From NCBI RefSeq assembly GCF_007830295.1, contig NZ_VLKC01000002.1, positions 716,940 through 780,939 of the forward strand: a DNA stretch of 64,000 nt, in the 5' to 3' direction. A program made the translations under genes and the position numbers. The DNA is from Sporomusa sp. KB1 (GTDB taxonomy: Bacteria; Bacillota; Negativicutes; Sporomusales; Sporomusaceae). This document shows, in pieces, positions 52,447 through 60,011 of the stretch. The notes beneath the pieces were generated by a model. That model was not told the origin of the DNA. It ran no database searches and was given only the letters and a program-made list of their open reading frames with translations. Position 1 is the first letter of the stretch; every line of letters begins with the position of its first letter.

Positions 52447-52608
52447 GAAAATTTGCCATTTAAGTTTGATACTAATATGTATTGGATTGGATTGGATTTT
52501 TGAGTCATTATTAACGTCTTAAGGTTACAATTAGTCGTTTCGGATTTAGGAGCAATTTAATAGCATCTTCAGGATTTTTAACGATGATCGTTGCCGCTGC
52601 CATTACTG

Positions 52609-52916
52609 TTAGAACAATTTGACGACACCAATTCCCAGCCAGGTAGCAAAAAAACCGACCAGGATATTAAGCCCGACATTATAAAAAGCCTGCATGACAT
52701 TCACTTCCTCCAAGAGATGCAGCGTTTCATAACTAAACGACGAAAAGGTAGTCACGGCCATAAACAATCCAATAATAAAACACCCCACGACATTAACCAG
52801 CAACGTCCCCATCGGAAACTCTGTACCAAACCGCACTGCCGCCCAGTTAGACGTCAGATACCGGGTAGTCGCGCCAATCCCCCACCACCTACCGCCACTA
52901 AAATGATTTCTAGCAT
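52609..52916 (-). pseudogene. crcB: Decayed crcB (Fluc fluoride channel)
   Basis: The normal start is ATG at 52916 (MLEIILVAVGGG, behind GAGGTG), but the frame shifts within a run of G near 52885. The rest (IGATTRYLTSN, FPMGTLLVNVVGCFIIGLF) continues in another frame. About 25-30 residues, including the usual GTGFCGG stretch of helix 3, are missing between MAV and TTFSSFSYETLHLLEE. Fluoride channels work as dual-topology dimers of full-length subunits, so this copy is unlikely to work unless the frameshift is a sequencing error. Last gene behind a fluoride riboswitch. Confidence 0.75.
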
Positions 52917-52957
52917 ATCGTTTCACCTCGCTTGCCCCGATTACCTATCCACTATTT

Positions 52958-53305
52958 TCAACACTTGAGTGGTTTATTGCCATATTTGATGACTTCAACA
53001 TCATCAATTGTCACAAGCCCCTTTTCCAGCATTTCATCTAAATAAGGCAACAATTTCGCTATATATTCCTCACTGTCAACAATCTCAACAAGTATGGGCA
53101 AATCACTTGATAAATCTACAATACTCGCTGTATGAATACGTTTATCGGCTCCATATCCCAACAGGCCTCGAAATACAGTCGCGCCTGCCAGATCCAGCTC
53201 TTTGGCCTTTTCTACGATAGCGCGATACAGCGACCGCCGTTTCCAATGGTCACTTTCCCCGATATAAATCCGTAATCGTTTGGCTTGACATGCAATTTTG
53301 GGCAC
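52958..53305 (-). CDS. DUF190 protein
   Basis: 115 residues, GTG start (VPKIACQAKRLRIYIGES) 7 nt after AAGGAGG. DUF190 hallmarks: RLRIYIGESDHWKRRSLYRAIVEKAKELDLAGATVFRGLLGYG and DLPILVEIVDSEEYIAKLLPYLDEML. PII-like fold, commonly encoded with crcB under fluoride riboswitches; exact role unknown. Confidence 0.9.
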   Translation of the reverse strand: MPKIACQAKRLRIYIGESDHWKRRSLYRAIVEKAKELDLAGATVFRGLLGYGADKRIHTASIVDLSSDLPILVEIVDSEEYIAKLLPYLDEMLEKGLVTIDDVEVIKYGNKPLKC

Positions 53306-53347
53306 AAAGATTCCTCCTTCAACTTTGATATTCAAATCTACCACTAT

Positions 53348-53434
53348 TTACGTTCTCGCTGCAAGACCAACAGGTTCTGGTATCTCGTCCCATGCAGTAA
53401 TATGCCAGGAACAGGCTTCAGTCAAAGACGGCAT
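53348..53434 (-). CDS. Possible small ORF (28 aa) between fluoride riboswitch and DUF190
   Basis: MPSLTEACSWHITAWDEIPE then PVGLAART. AGGAGGGGG precedes the ATG at 10 nt. It is the first start codon after the riboswitch terminator, so it would be translated when fluoride is present. May be real, a leader peptide, or a fragment. Confidence 0.35.
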   Translation of the reverse strand: MPSLTEACSWHITAWDEIPEPVGLAART

Positions 53435-53476
53435 ATGCGCGATTCCCCCTCCTGCATCGTTTTATAAAAAAGCAAA

Positions 53477-53546
53477 GACTCCTACCGTTAGTATGGTAGG
53501 AGTCATCACCTGGTTAACCAGGATTCGAGCGAACTCCATCGCTCAT
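53477..53546 (-). promoter_or_regulatory. Fluoride riboswitch (crcB motif)
   Basis: Minus strand: GAGCGATGGAGTTCGCTC (P1/P2 with the conserved GAUGG and UUCGC), AATCCTGG..CCAGG, then the conserved TGATGACTCCTAC. The last bases are shared with the terminator stem GACTCCTACC/GGTAGGAGTC (53477-53486 with 53495-53504) followed by TTTGCTTTTTT. Controls DUF190 and the crcB remnant. Confidence 0.92.
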
Positions 53547-53566
53547 TATAATTACTATAATTTTAC

Positions 53567-53599
53567 AAGCTGAACTCCTTCTCGTCAAGAGTCCAGCTT
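53567..53599 (-). terminator. Terminator of the small helical protein gene
   Basis: AAGCTG..ACTC/GAGT..CAGCTT stem; T-rich on both sides, between 53650 and the fluoride riboswitch. Confidence 0.65.
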
Positions 53600-53649
53600 A
53601 TAATTTTTCACTTATTACAATCATAACAAATGTTTCGATAATGTTTGAT

Positions 53650-53853
53650 TTAGGGTTTGACTTTAACTAGCGAGTCTTTGCCTCCCTGCTGCCTGAATAA
53701 CAAAAATTCTTCCATTACCTCCCCAAATCTCTGGATAGTGTCCGTTGTATCTTTTCCCTCTTTATCCAGCCGATCAAGTTCTTCAGATAGTTGCCAAATT
53801 TCATCATATAGCTCAGTCTCTTGTTTCTTACAATCCCGGTATCTGATATTCAT
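53650..53853 (-). CDS. Small helical hairpin protein, possibly Spo0E-like
   Basis: 67 residues, highly charged, predicted as two helices (CKKQETELYDEIWQLSEEL and TIQRFGEVMEEFLLFRQQG) joined by a short loop. Size and helical-hairpin layout fit Spo0E-type aspartyl-phosphate phosphatases, but the SQELD motif is not clear (LSEELD is in the first helix), so the assignment is weak. GGAGGGG lies rather far upstream of the ATG. Confidence 0.55.
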   Translation of the reverse strand: MNIRYRDCKKQETELYDEIWQLSEELDRLDKEGKDTTDTIQRFGEVMEEFLLFRQQGGKDSLVKVKP

Positions 53854-53901
53854 AAGTTAGTTAAACCCACCCCTCCTTATTTTATCTGGAGGCTTCTATG
53901 C

Positions 53902-53994
53902 CCTCCTGTAATCTCCCATGAATGGGAATTTTACAGGAGGAAATTAAAAAGGATCACATATGCAGGATTATTTCTACCCTACACATGCGATCCT
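53902..53994 (-). terminator. Two consecutive hairpins, probable terminators
   Basis: CCTCCTGTAA/TTACAGGAGG (about 53903-53940) and GGATC..CATGTG/CATATGTGATCC (53953-53994), the latter followed by TTTTTAATTT on the minus strand. Confidence 0.5.
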
Positions 53995-54159
53995 AATCGA
54001 TTATTGCAACAGTATCAAGATACAGAAAACAACCCAAATAACAGAACCCGTCAGCGTGTCCTGCTAAACCTGTATCAAGATATGATACCATCGAATATTG
54101 CATGCAGTCGCTCAGCCCCTGCCTTAACGCGCCAATCATTACACCCCAATTGTCAAAAC

Positions 54160-54188
54160 TTGTAATTCAGCTAACAACCGGGTATAAT
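54160..54188 (+). promoter_or_regulatory. Sigma-A promoter of the cloverleaf-like small RNA
   Basis: TTGTAA (54160-54165), 17-bp spacer, TATAAT (54183-54188). Confidence 0.7.
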
Positions 54189-54192
54189 AAGA

Positions 54193-54292
54193 TTGTCGTC
54201 GTGGACAGTTCGCTGTTACGTGTAGGTGCCCTTTCACCTGCTCGTGCCTATAGGTGTTCCACCACCTATGGGACACGGCGACTTAACTTTTT
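54193..54292 (+). ncRNA. Candidate ~100-nt structured small RNA (closing stem with three hairpins)
   Basis: Directly after a good promoter. Closing stem GUCGUCGUG (54195-54203) with CACGGCGAC (54274-54282) encloses three hairpins: GACAG-UUCG-CUGUU, AGGUG-CCCUUU-CACCU, and CCUAUAGGUG/CACCUAUGG. A U-rich tail (CUUAACUUUUU) follows, as in an intrinsic terminator. No gene lies downstream on this strand. It lacks the GGAAGG..AAGCAG element of SRP RNA, and no tRNA consensus boxes were found. Novel or unrecognised family. Confidence 0.65.
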
Positions 54293-54371
54293 AATTTCCA
54301 CCTATTACTAATATTAGTACTCTTTTACATGAATTGCAAGTACATGAAGATAAAAAGATTGATTTTCTATT

Positions 54372-54417
54372 AATAAGACCGTCCCAAAAGCTTAACAACT
54401 TTTAGGACGGTCTTATT
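54372..54417 (-). terminator. Terminator of the sigZ operon
   Basis: AATAAGACCGTCC/GGACGGTCTTATT, 13-bp stem, downstream of the DUF2703 gene. Confidence 0.8.
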
Positions 54418-54476
54418 CTTGGTTTAGTCTACTGTATTTTTTTAACCCAACCGAAGCAGTGATTTTTGCGGACAGT

Positions 54477-54995
54477 TCATCTTTTCACTTTTGCCGCAAA
54501 GAATTTTTTCAGATTATCAGGTACATCCTTGATTATATGTTGAGACGCTTGCTGCCCCCCGTATACATGTCTTAGTATTGCATCGACAATCATCGCCTTA
54601 GGCGGAGTGGTGTATTCTTGTCCCTGCCAGGTCCACACCCTGCAGTCAACATCTTCCCCGCAGACATCGCCGCAGGATTCACAAAGGCTTTCCTTGAAAT
54701 CTAGTTGAATATCCTGGCCATTGATACGGATGGTTGGCGAACTTACAAATCCTAGTTCTAATGCCTGTTGTTCGCTTTCAACCAGTATCTTTCGAACTTC
54801 GATTTCGTAACCTGTTGCCTTCAAAACGTTCGCCACCTCTATGATGGCATCCTCAAGACTCGCGTCAGTCCCCAGACACCGGTCACACACCTCCAGGTCG
54901 ATATACAGGAACTCGATAAGCAATCGCTTTTCCTGGCACTCCCCGGATGTACAACAATTCGTACCACACCCGCAGCCTTTTGTATTTTGTTTCAC
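54477..54995 (-). CDS. DUF2703 Cys-rich protein
   Basis: 172 residues, GTG start (VKQNTKGCGCGTNCC) 4 nt after GGGAGGAAA. N-terminal Cys-rich segment (CGCGTNCCTSGEC), then thioredoxin-like DUF2703: IEFLYIDLEVCDRCLGTD (CxxC), FVSSPTIRINGQD (cis-Pro), LCESCGDVCGEDVDCRVW. Probably a thiol or metal(loid)-handling protein. Encoded 78 bp after a SigZ-type sigma factor, which probably controls it. Confidence 0.83.
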   Translation of the reverse strand: MKQNTKGCGCGTNCCTSGECQEKRLLIEFLYIDLEVCDRCLGTDASLEDAIIEVANVLKATGYEIEVRKILVESEQQALELGFVSSPTIRINGQDIQLDFKESLCESCGDVCGEDVDCRVWTWQGQEYTTPPKAMIVDAILRHVYGGQQASQHIIKDVPDNLKKFFAAKVKR

Positions 54996-55073
54996 CGTCT
55001 TTCCTCCCGTCATTATATAAAATGGGTTCGCATTAACTAAGACGGAAACATCGTCAAAAGGACGCAACCTTTA

Positions 55074-55640
55074 TTATAAATCGCAAAATGGATTGGACTT
55101 CACTTTTACCTTATATTCGATGATGTTTCCACGGCGATCAAGTTCCAGGCTGCAACACTCACAGAGCATTTTTTTCAATCTTTTTTGCGCCCGCTGTACA
55201 CGCGATTTAGCACCCGAGTAAGATAAGCCCAGTAATTCAGCCAATTGCTTTTGTGTCAGACCCTTATACTCCGTAAGAACTATTGCCTCCCTATCTTTGT
55301 CAGGCAAGTGGTCAATCATGGCCCTTAGACAACTGGAGATTTCCTTGTTGCCGTTGCTGTCATCTCTAACCGCTTCCGGCTCCGGTGGTTGAGCAAAGGG
55401 TTCTTCCTGCCTGCGGGCGCGATAGTAGTCGTGGATCGCGTTGCGGGCGATTTGAAAAATCCAGGCATTCACCTTGCCGGCGTCGTTAAGCCTGTCAATA
55501 TTCCTGTATATCTTGTAGTAGACCTCCTGCAAAATGTCTTCGGCATCCTGAGGGCTAGGAACCCGTTTTGAAATAAATTTTTTCAAGTGACCCGCAAACT
55601 CCCCGGAAATGTAGTCCCCGTAACTATTCACATCTTTCAC
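55074..55640 (-). CDS. sigZ: ECF-type RNA polymerase sigma factor, SigZ-like
   Basis: 188 residues. Region 2 DAEDILQEVYYKIYRNIDRL..VNAWIFQIARNAIHDYYRARR, region 4 LPDKDREAIVLTEYKGLTQKQLAELLGLSYSGAKSRVQRAQKRLK. A C-terminal Cys-containing extension (CECCSLELDRRGNIIEY) is typical of SigZ. No classical anti-sigma gene adjacent; the Cys-rich tail and DUF2703 partner suggest redox or metal control. Confidence 0.88.
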   Translation of the reverse strand: MKDVNSYGDYISGEFAGHLKKFISKRVPSPQDAEDILQEVYYKIYRNIDRLNDAGKVNAWIFQIARNAIHDYYRARRQEEPFAQPPEPEAVRDDSNGNKEISSCLRAMIDHLPDKDREAIVLTEYKGLTQKQLAELLGLSYSGAKSRVQRAQKRLKKMLCECCSLELDRRGNIIEYKVKVKSNPFCDL

Positions 55641-55770
55641 CTGCCTAACTTTCTCGCGAGCTCATCCTATACCGAGGTATCTCGATCACTCAGATAAGAT
55701 TTGCTTGAAAGGTTTTAGCCTTTCCCCCTAACAACTTTCTTTTACTCTCCACTATGATAAGAACTGAAAA

Positions 55771-56079
55771 CTACATCTTATCACTTGCAACCAGCCGTTT
55801 GAAAAAAAAGATTTTTTCTATTTTTATCGTAAGCCTTTTAAATATTTCGGCTACAGTTGGATGATAGTATACTTCAATTCCATCAATATTAACTTGTTTG
55901 TAATGGACGGCCTTGTCAGTTTTGCCCAATCGCACGGATGGGATACGCGGTGTTTGCCCACCGCATTTGCCGCCACTTCAAACCCCGCCTGGCCGTTCCA
56001 CAACCCTAATACTAATCGCAAGCTCTGATGACTTACGCTGAATGTATTCTCTGGCCGATCCTTCAATTATTATTTCCAC
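55771..56079 (-). CDS. Predicted selenoprotein, CC/Se-motif family (UGA read as selenocysteine)
   Basis: 102 codons from GTG (VEIIIEGSAREYI), 8 nt after AAGGGG. One in-frame TGA, codon 34 (55978-55980), interrupts an otherwise continuous frame: RVVERPGGV-U-SGGKCGGQ, then PSVRLGKTDKAVHYKQ, NIDGIEVYYHPTVAEI, IEKIFFFKRL and TAG. The protein after the TGA has the conserved PSVRLGK and VDGI-type blocks of a small Clostridial family in which that position is Cys or Sec. A hairpin AUGCGGUG-GGCAAA-CACCGCGU (55945-55966) begins 12 nt after the UGA, with G residues at the start of its loop, as in bacterial SECIS elements. A nonsense pseudogene is the alternative. Confidence 0.7.
55945..55977 (-). promoter_or_regulatory. 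Putative bacterial SECIS element
   Basis: 8-bp stem with one G-U pair and a GGCAAA loop. The apical loop begins 20 nt after the UGA at 55978-55980, inside the window known for bacterial SECIS elements (about 16-37 nt). Confidence 0.6.
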
Positions 56080-56208
56080 CTTGATGTCCCCTTATCTTGG
56101 ACTTGACTCAGATTTAGCAATACCCGCATAATTACTGCAAAAAAAGCCACCAAATTTGCCCTTCATATCCTCAAAAAGTGTTGACTCACGGTCAACCTAT
56201 CACATTTG

Positions 56209-56970
56209 TCAGCCTTTACCTTCAACATCGCCAATTTGTATTGCGACTCCATCTTTGACAATGACAGGTACTTTATCAGAACCATATCGATCTTTACACA
56301 AATTCTTAGCCCAATCGTGCACACTTGTGTTGACTTCTTGAAATGCAATCCCTTTCTCCCGATAGTCTTGCAATACCTTAGCGCAGAACGGGCAACCTGT
56401 TTTCGTATAAATTACAATACCATCCCTGTTTGGTTCGCTAGTAATCGTTTGATCGCTGACAGGTGCATCCTTGCTACCACTCTCACACCCACAGCCGCAA
56501 CTGCTACCGCCGCAACCGCAATCACAGGTTCCCTCGTCACAATTGTTGTTCTGAGCAGCCTTGGCTTTTTCGTACATGGCAGCCACTGAGTCCAGCACAT
56601 GCGTAACAATACCTGAAACTTTATCAATTTCAGACATGTACCTATGAGCTCCATTAACACTGGCAAGAACTTCTTGCTCGCCAATAAGATCGCCTATATT
56701 TATCCCGACTATCGGTTTAAAGCAGTACTTTTCAACAGCCTTTCTGGCACAAGCTTTAGCACAGCCATCAAGAGTAATCGTAGGATGATTCATGGAAAAT
56801 CTCTTTTCATTGGCAGTACCGATAAGCAGACGTGGAAGACTGAGAGCAACTACCTTTGTTGCTCTCAATTCGTTCACGACTCTTGCAGCTACAGCCCGAG
56901 AGATATAACCACCTGTACATTCACTGCCACAGCAAGCAATAATGCCGATTGTTTTGGGGTGCACTATCAT
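56209..56970 (-). CDS. DGC-domain zinc-binding protein fused to glutaredoxin
   Basis: 253 residues in three parts: an N-terminal DGC domain (PF08859; IGIIACCGSECTGGYISRA, TLDGCAKACARKAVEKY) to about 135; a Cys/Gly linker (CDEGTCDCGCGGSSCGCGCESG) at about 143-167 that could bind a metal or metalloid; and a C-terminal glutaredoxin-like domain (IVIYTKTGCPFCAKVLQDY, KVPVIVKDGVAIQIGD) with CPFC active site. Overlaps the upstream DGC gene by 4 bp. Likely a thiol-dependent metal/selenium/arsenic carrier; exact cargo unknown. Confidence 0.85.
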   Translation of the reverse strand: MIVHPKTIGIIACCGSECTGGYISRAVAARVVNELRATKVVALSLPRLLIGTANEKRFSMNHPTITLDGCAKACARKAVEKYCFKPIVGINIGDLIGEQEVLASVNGAHRYMSEIDKVSGIVTHVLDSVAAMYEKAKAAQNNNCDEGTCDCGCGGSSCGCGCESGSKDAPVSDQTITSEPNRDGIVIYTKTGCPFCAKVLQDYREKGIAFQEVNTSVHDWAKNLCKDRYGSDKVPVIVKDGVAIQIGDVEGKG

Positions 56971-57374
56971 TTCTCTCCCCCCTTTTCGGCAAGTTTTAAA
57001 TCAGCTATTATTTTACTAGCTATTTCACAAACTTGCCTTTCTCCACTTTCGCTTAGTCTAACAATGGTGCCTAGACTTGCAGTATCAACTCCGGCCACTA
57101 GGCGATCAATAATATACTCAATATCAATATCGCCACCCATTATATCGACAATGTTGGTCGCACACTCTTTGCTACATCCATTGATGACAATGCACGGTGT
57201 ATTTGCTATTGTTTGTACCGTCTCTGTTTCTCCATTTACCAGACAGGCTAAGCCAAGCATTTTCGCCTGCTTATTCACCTCTTCTTTCACCTTTAACGCT
57301 ATTTCTTGAGTCATTAAGCCATAAACAGAATCAATGCCACAGCACGGAATAATAACTGGTATTTTTTTATCCAA
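56967..57374 (-). CDS. DGC-domain putative zinc-binding protein
   Basis: 135 residues, single DGC domain: VIIPCCGIDSVYGLMTQEIA at the N-terminus and IVINGCSKECATNIVDIMG (the DGC motif is NGC here). Paralogue of the N-terminal half of the next gene; the two are coupled by an overlapping stop/start and may form a heteromer. Confidence 0.85.
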   Translation of the reverse strand: MDKKIPVIIPCCGIDSVYGLMTQEIALKVKEEVNKQAKMLGLACLVNGETETVQTIANTPCIVINGCSKECATNIVDIMGGDIDIEYIIDRLVAGVDTASLGTIVRLSESGERQVCEIASKIIADLKLAEKGGEK

Positions 57375-57406
57375 ATTACACCCTCTCCTAACTTATTTAA
57401 TAGAAG

Positions 57407-57430
57407 AAAACCCGGCTTAACCGGGTAAAA
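57407..57430 (-). terminator. Terminator after the Cys-rich small protein
   Basis: ACCCGG/CCGGGT stem with TTTTCTTCT on the minus strand, 33 bp before the DGC gene; may attenuate rather than separate the transcription units. Confidence 0.65.
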
Positions 57431-57451
57431 ATGAGTAGCCTTTATATGATT

Positions 57452-57679
57452 CTATACCGGTCCGCGCATTCGCCGGGAAACCAGTTCGCATTCTTTAAGC
57501 ATTAACGTTTGAGCCGCTGTCAAAGGCTCTCCATCCTCAACCTGGGGCTCAATAAAATAATAGCAATTAGACTTTTCTTCGGCAATAACATCCGATATCT
57601 CGAACTTATATTTAAGACACCATAACTTTCCATCACCTAATCGATCAGAAATTCCACAGGAACAACATTTTGCTGACAT
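57452..57679 (-). CDS. Small Cys-rich protein
   Basis: 75 residues from MSAKCCSCGISDRLG, 8 nt after AAGGTGG. CCxC..C..C spacing (CCSC, WCLKYKF, SNCYYF) suggests a zinc or iron-sulfur site; C-terminal helix LMLKECELVSRRMRG. No family recognised. A degenerate copy of its C-terminal coding sequence lies at 58703-58813. Part of the thiol/metal gene cluster transcribed away from marR. Confidence 0.7.
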   Translation of the reverse strand: MSAKCCSCGISDRLGDGKLWCLKYKFEISDVIAEEKSNCYYFIEPQVEDGEPLTAAQTLMLKECELVSRRMRGPV

Positions 57680-57703
57680 ATCTAAGACCACCTTTCTCTT
57701 ATT

Positions 57704-57913
57704 CTAACCCTTCTGCCCTAATAGCGTGCCAGATAGACAGGAAAGTTCCTTCTTAACCTTAGGTAGAATGTGTTTTAGAACAAAATTAAGCGCTTCTTCT
57801 GGATCTTCATCATAATAAATGCTTTTTAGTATTAATTGCTCAGATTCATCGAAGGCAACAACCATATTAGGCTTTGGAAATGATGTTGCTGCATTATCAA
57901 GGTAGATAGACAT
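57704..57913 (-). pseudogene. Chimeric remnant with cysteine-desulfurase N-terminus
   Basis: 69 codons. MSIYLDNAATSFPKP is the classical N-terminus of class V aminotransferases (cysteine desulfurase/selenocysteine lyase). It runs directly into an unrelated acidic segment, NMVVAFDESEQLILKS, then a helical tail. The catalytic Lys and most of the fold (over 350 residues) are missing. An internal deletion joining the start of one gene to the end of another is the simplest reading. It stands first in the cluster, right after the divergent promoter. Confidence 0.6.
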
Positions 57914-58004
57914 CGGTCAACCACCTTCATATTATTTTTTATACAAATCTTTACTATTTTATATTTACACGATTGCCAAATATAAGTATAATCAGATTGT
58001 ATCA

Positions 58005-58024
58005 TTGACTGTTCATATAGTCAA
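58005..58024. promoter_or_regulatory. Putative MarR operator
   Basis: TTGACT-N8-AGTCAA inverted repeat in the 152-bp divergent region between the thiol/metal cluster and marR, 42 bp upstream of the marR start. Confidence 0.5.
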
Positions 58025-58065
58025 CAGTACACCTAAATAACCACTTTGAAATTACACAAAGAAAG

Positions 58066-58536
58066 ATGGTCGATAGAATGACAAAGGAACCCAAAAACAT
58101 TTCTACTATGAGAAATGCTATAAAAATTTTTATGAGAAGTTTGGGAGTCTTGGAAGGTAAAAAAGCTTTTTGCTATGATTGTACGTATGCTCAATGTCAT
58201 GTAATCTGGGAAACCGCACAAGAAAAAAAAATTTCTGTGAATGAACTTGCAACTCGGCTAAATATAACTAAAAGTGCAGTAAGTAGAACTGTAGATGACT
58301 TGGTAAACAAAGGCTACCTTGATCGTAACCCAAATCCAGATGACCGCCGCTACGTAGATATTGAACTCACCAAAAAAGGGCAAAAAGTTTTTCTGGAGAT
58401 AGAACTTAACTCGCGCCGCTATTTTGAAGCTGTTTTAGAAATTATCCCCGAAAACAAACGTGAAACAACATTGGAAGGAATCCAGATTTTCAGTTCTGCC
58501 CTGTATCAGGTTTTAAAAAAAGATACTTTAGAATAA
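58066..58536 (+). CDS. MarR-family transcriptional regulator
   Basis: 156 residues. Cys-bearing helix FCYDCTYAQCHVIWE (three Cys, possible redox or metal sensing), winged helix LATRLNITKSAVSRTVDDLVNKGYLDRNPNPDDRRYVDIELTKKG. Divergent from the Cys-rich/DGC/selenoprotein cluster with an inverted repeat between, so it probably represses both. Two ATG codons (58066 and 58078) are possible starts. Confidence 0.87.
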   Translation: MVDRMTKEPKNISTMRNAIKIFMRSLGVLEGKKAFCYDCTYAQCHVIWETAQEKKISVNELATRLNITKSAVSRTVDDLVNKGYLDRNPNPDDRRYVDIELTKKGQKVFLEIELNSRRYFEAVLEIIPENKRETTLEGIQIFSSALYQVLKKDTLE

Positions 58537-58655
58537 GTGTACCATCAAGGCTCCTTTTGTTTGCAGGATATTCTTTTGTTTTGGCAACTTCACCAGGATT
58601 ATCTAGCCAACAACTCCATAAGCCCGCTCTCGTCGTGTACACCCTTGCGTATAAG

Positions 58656-58695
58656 AGAAGGGATAGGCCCTCTAAATTGAGGAGCTATCCCTTCT
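58656..58695 (+). terminator. Terminator of marR
   Basis: AGAAGGGATAG/CTATCCCTTCT stem followed by TTCATTTTTA. Confidence 0.75.
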
Positions 58696-58702
58696 TTCAT
58701 TT

Positions 58703-58813
58703 TTATATATGTTCTTTCAATCGCCTGGAAACAAGTCGCATTCTTTGAGCATTAAATGTTATTACCCTATGTTTGGCTGCGCAGGCATCAGCAACTTCAT
58801 CACAAGTTGCGAA
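58703..58813 (-). pseudogene. Gene remnant resembling the end of the Cys-rich protein gene
   Basis: Open frame of 36 codons starting immediately after, and in frame with, the acr3 stop (ATCDEVADACAAKHRV, ITFNAQRMRLVSRRLK). About 40 bp at 58720-58765 match 57475-57512 at roughly 80 percent. No start codon or ribosome binding site. Confidence 0.4.
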
Positions 58814-59866
58814 TTATTGTTTATCTGGAACCACAAAATACTTCCGAAAACGCAACGCGACATTAACTAAGCCAATCATAACCGGCACCTCGATAAGCGG
58901 CCCAATAACAGCGGCAAAGGCCTGACCTGAATTTATACCAAAAATGGCTACAGCCACTGCAATCGCTAGTTCAAAATTATTACTGGCTGCCGTAAACGAT
59001 AATGTAGTTGTCTGCTCATAGTTAACTCCCACACGATGGCTTATGAAAAAAGATACTAAGAACATAATGCCGAAATAGATAATGAGTGGAATGGCAATAC
59101 GCACCACATCCATCGGTAGTTTAATAATATAGCTGCCTTTTAGGGAAAACATAATTACGATGGTAAAGAGTAACGCTATTAATGCCAGCGGACTAATCTT
59201 AGGTATAAAACTCTGTTCGTACCATTCACGACCCTTTGCCGGCAATAAGATACGTCTTGTCAAATATCCGGCCACAAAGGGAATACCCAGATATATTGCC
59301 ACACTCATCGCAACATCCTTCATGGACACCTGGATTTGCATACCTGTAAAGCCAATCCAGCCTGGCAGTACAGTGATGAAGAAATAGGCAAACACCGAAT
59401 ATAATACCAGTTGAAAAATTGAATTAAGTGCTACCAGTGCAGCCGCATATTCATTGTCGCCCTCTGCCAGTGAATTCCAGATAATTACCATGGCAATACA
59501 GCGAGCCAAACCAATAAGTATTAAGCCAACCATGTAGTCTGGTTTATCAGCTAAAAAGGTTATAGCCAGTACGAACATTAACACCGGGCCGATTATCCAG
59601 TTTTGCACCAGTGACAGCACTACAACCTTGCCGTTACTAAATACCTTGCCGATTTCTTCATATTTAACCTTTGCTAATGGCGGATACATCATTATAATTA
59701 AACCGACTGCAATCGGAATTGATGTTGTGCCAATTGACAAGGAATCCAGCCACGCAGCCATCCCCGGAAAGAGATAACCGCCGCCAACTCCAATAGCCAT
59801 CGCCAGAAAAATCCACAATGTCAAATACTGGTCTAGGAAAGATAATCGCTTTTGAGCCTGTGCCAT
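58814..59866 (-). CDS. acr3: Arsenite efflux permease, Acr3 family
   Basis: 350 residues, ten predicted membrane helices. [38 protein letters not shown] includes the conserved Cys of helix 4; [41 protein letters not shown] in helix 9 is diagnostic. Exports arsenite from the cytoplasm. 145 bp downstream of an arsR gene, probably one operon. Confidence 0.94.
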   Translation of the reverse strand: MAQAQKRLSFLDQYLTLWIFLAMAIGVGGGYLFPGMAAWLDSLSIGTTSIPIAVGLIIMMYPPLAKVKYEEIGKVFSNGKVVVLSLVQNWIIGPVLMFVLAITFLADKPDYMVGLILIGLARCIAMVIIWNSLAEGDNEYAAALVALNSIFQLVLYSVFAYFFITVLPGWIGFTGMQIQVSMKDVAMSVAIYLGIPFVAGYLTRRILLPAKGREWYEQSFIPKISPLALIALLFTIVIMFSLKGSYIIKLPMDVVRIAIPLIIYFGIMFLVSFFISHRVGVNYEQTTTLSFTAASNNFELAIAVAVAIFGINSGQAFAAVIGPLIEVPVMIGLVNVALRFRKYFVVPDKQ

Positions 59867-60011
59867 TTTACTACTCCCCCTTCACTTCTTTGTGATTCCT
59901 TAAAGTACCGAAAGTTCAAACAATCACCACTCTCCTCCCTTTGTTAATTTATTACGCAACCGAGCAACTATTTAGAATGCTAAAACGATTCGGCAGCGAG
60001 CAACACTTGTC

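Noticed and set aside
52515-52600. 26-codon ORF after the crcB remnant (MAAATIIVKNPEDAIKLL..)
   Set aside because: Coding-like wording, but no ribosome binding site and no recognisable family; could be another remnant.
54193-54292. SRP RNA or tRNA
   Set aside because: No SRP GGAAGG..AAGCAG core, no D/T-loop consensus and no CCA or anticodon arrangement.
54102-54311. 69-codon plus-strand ORF
   Set aside because: It spans the promoter and stems of the small RNA candidate, has no ribosome binding site, and its start precedes the promoter.
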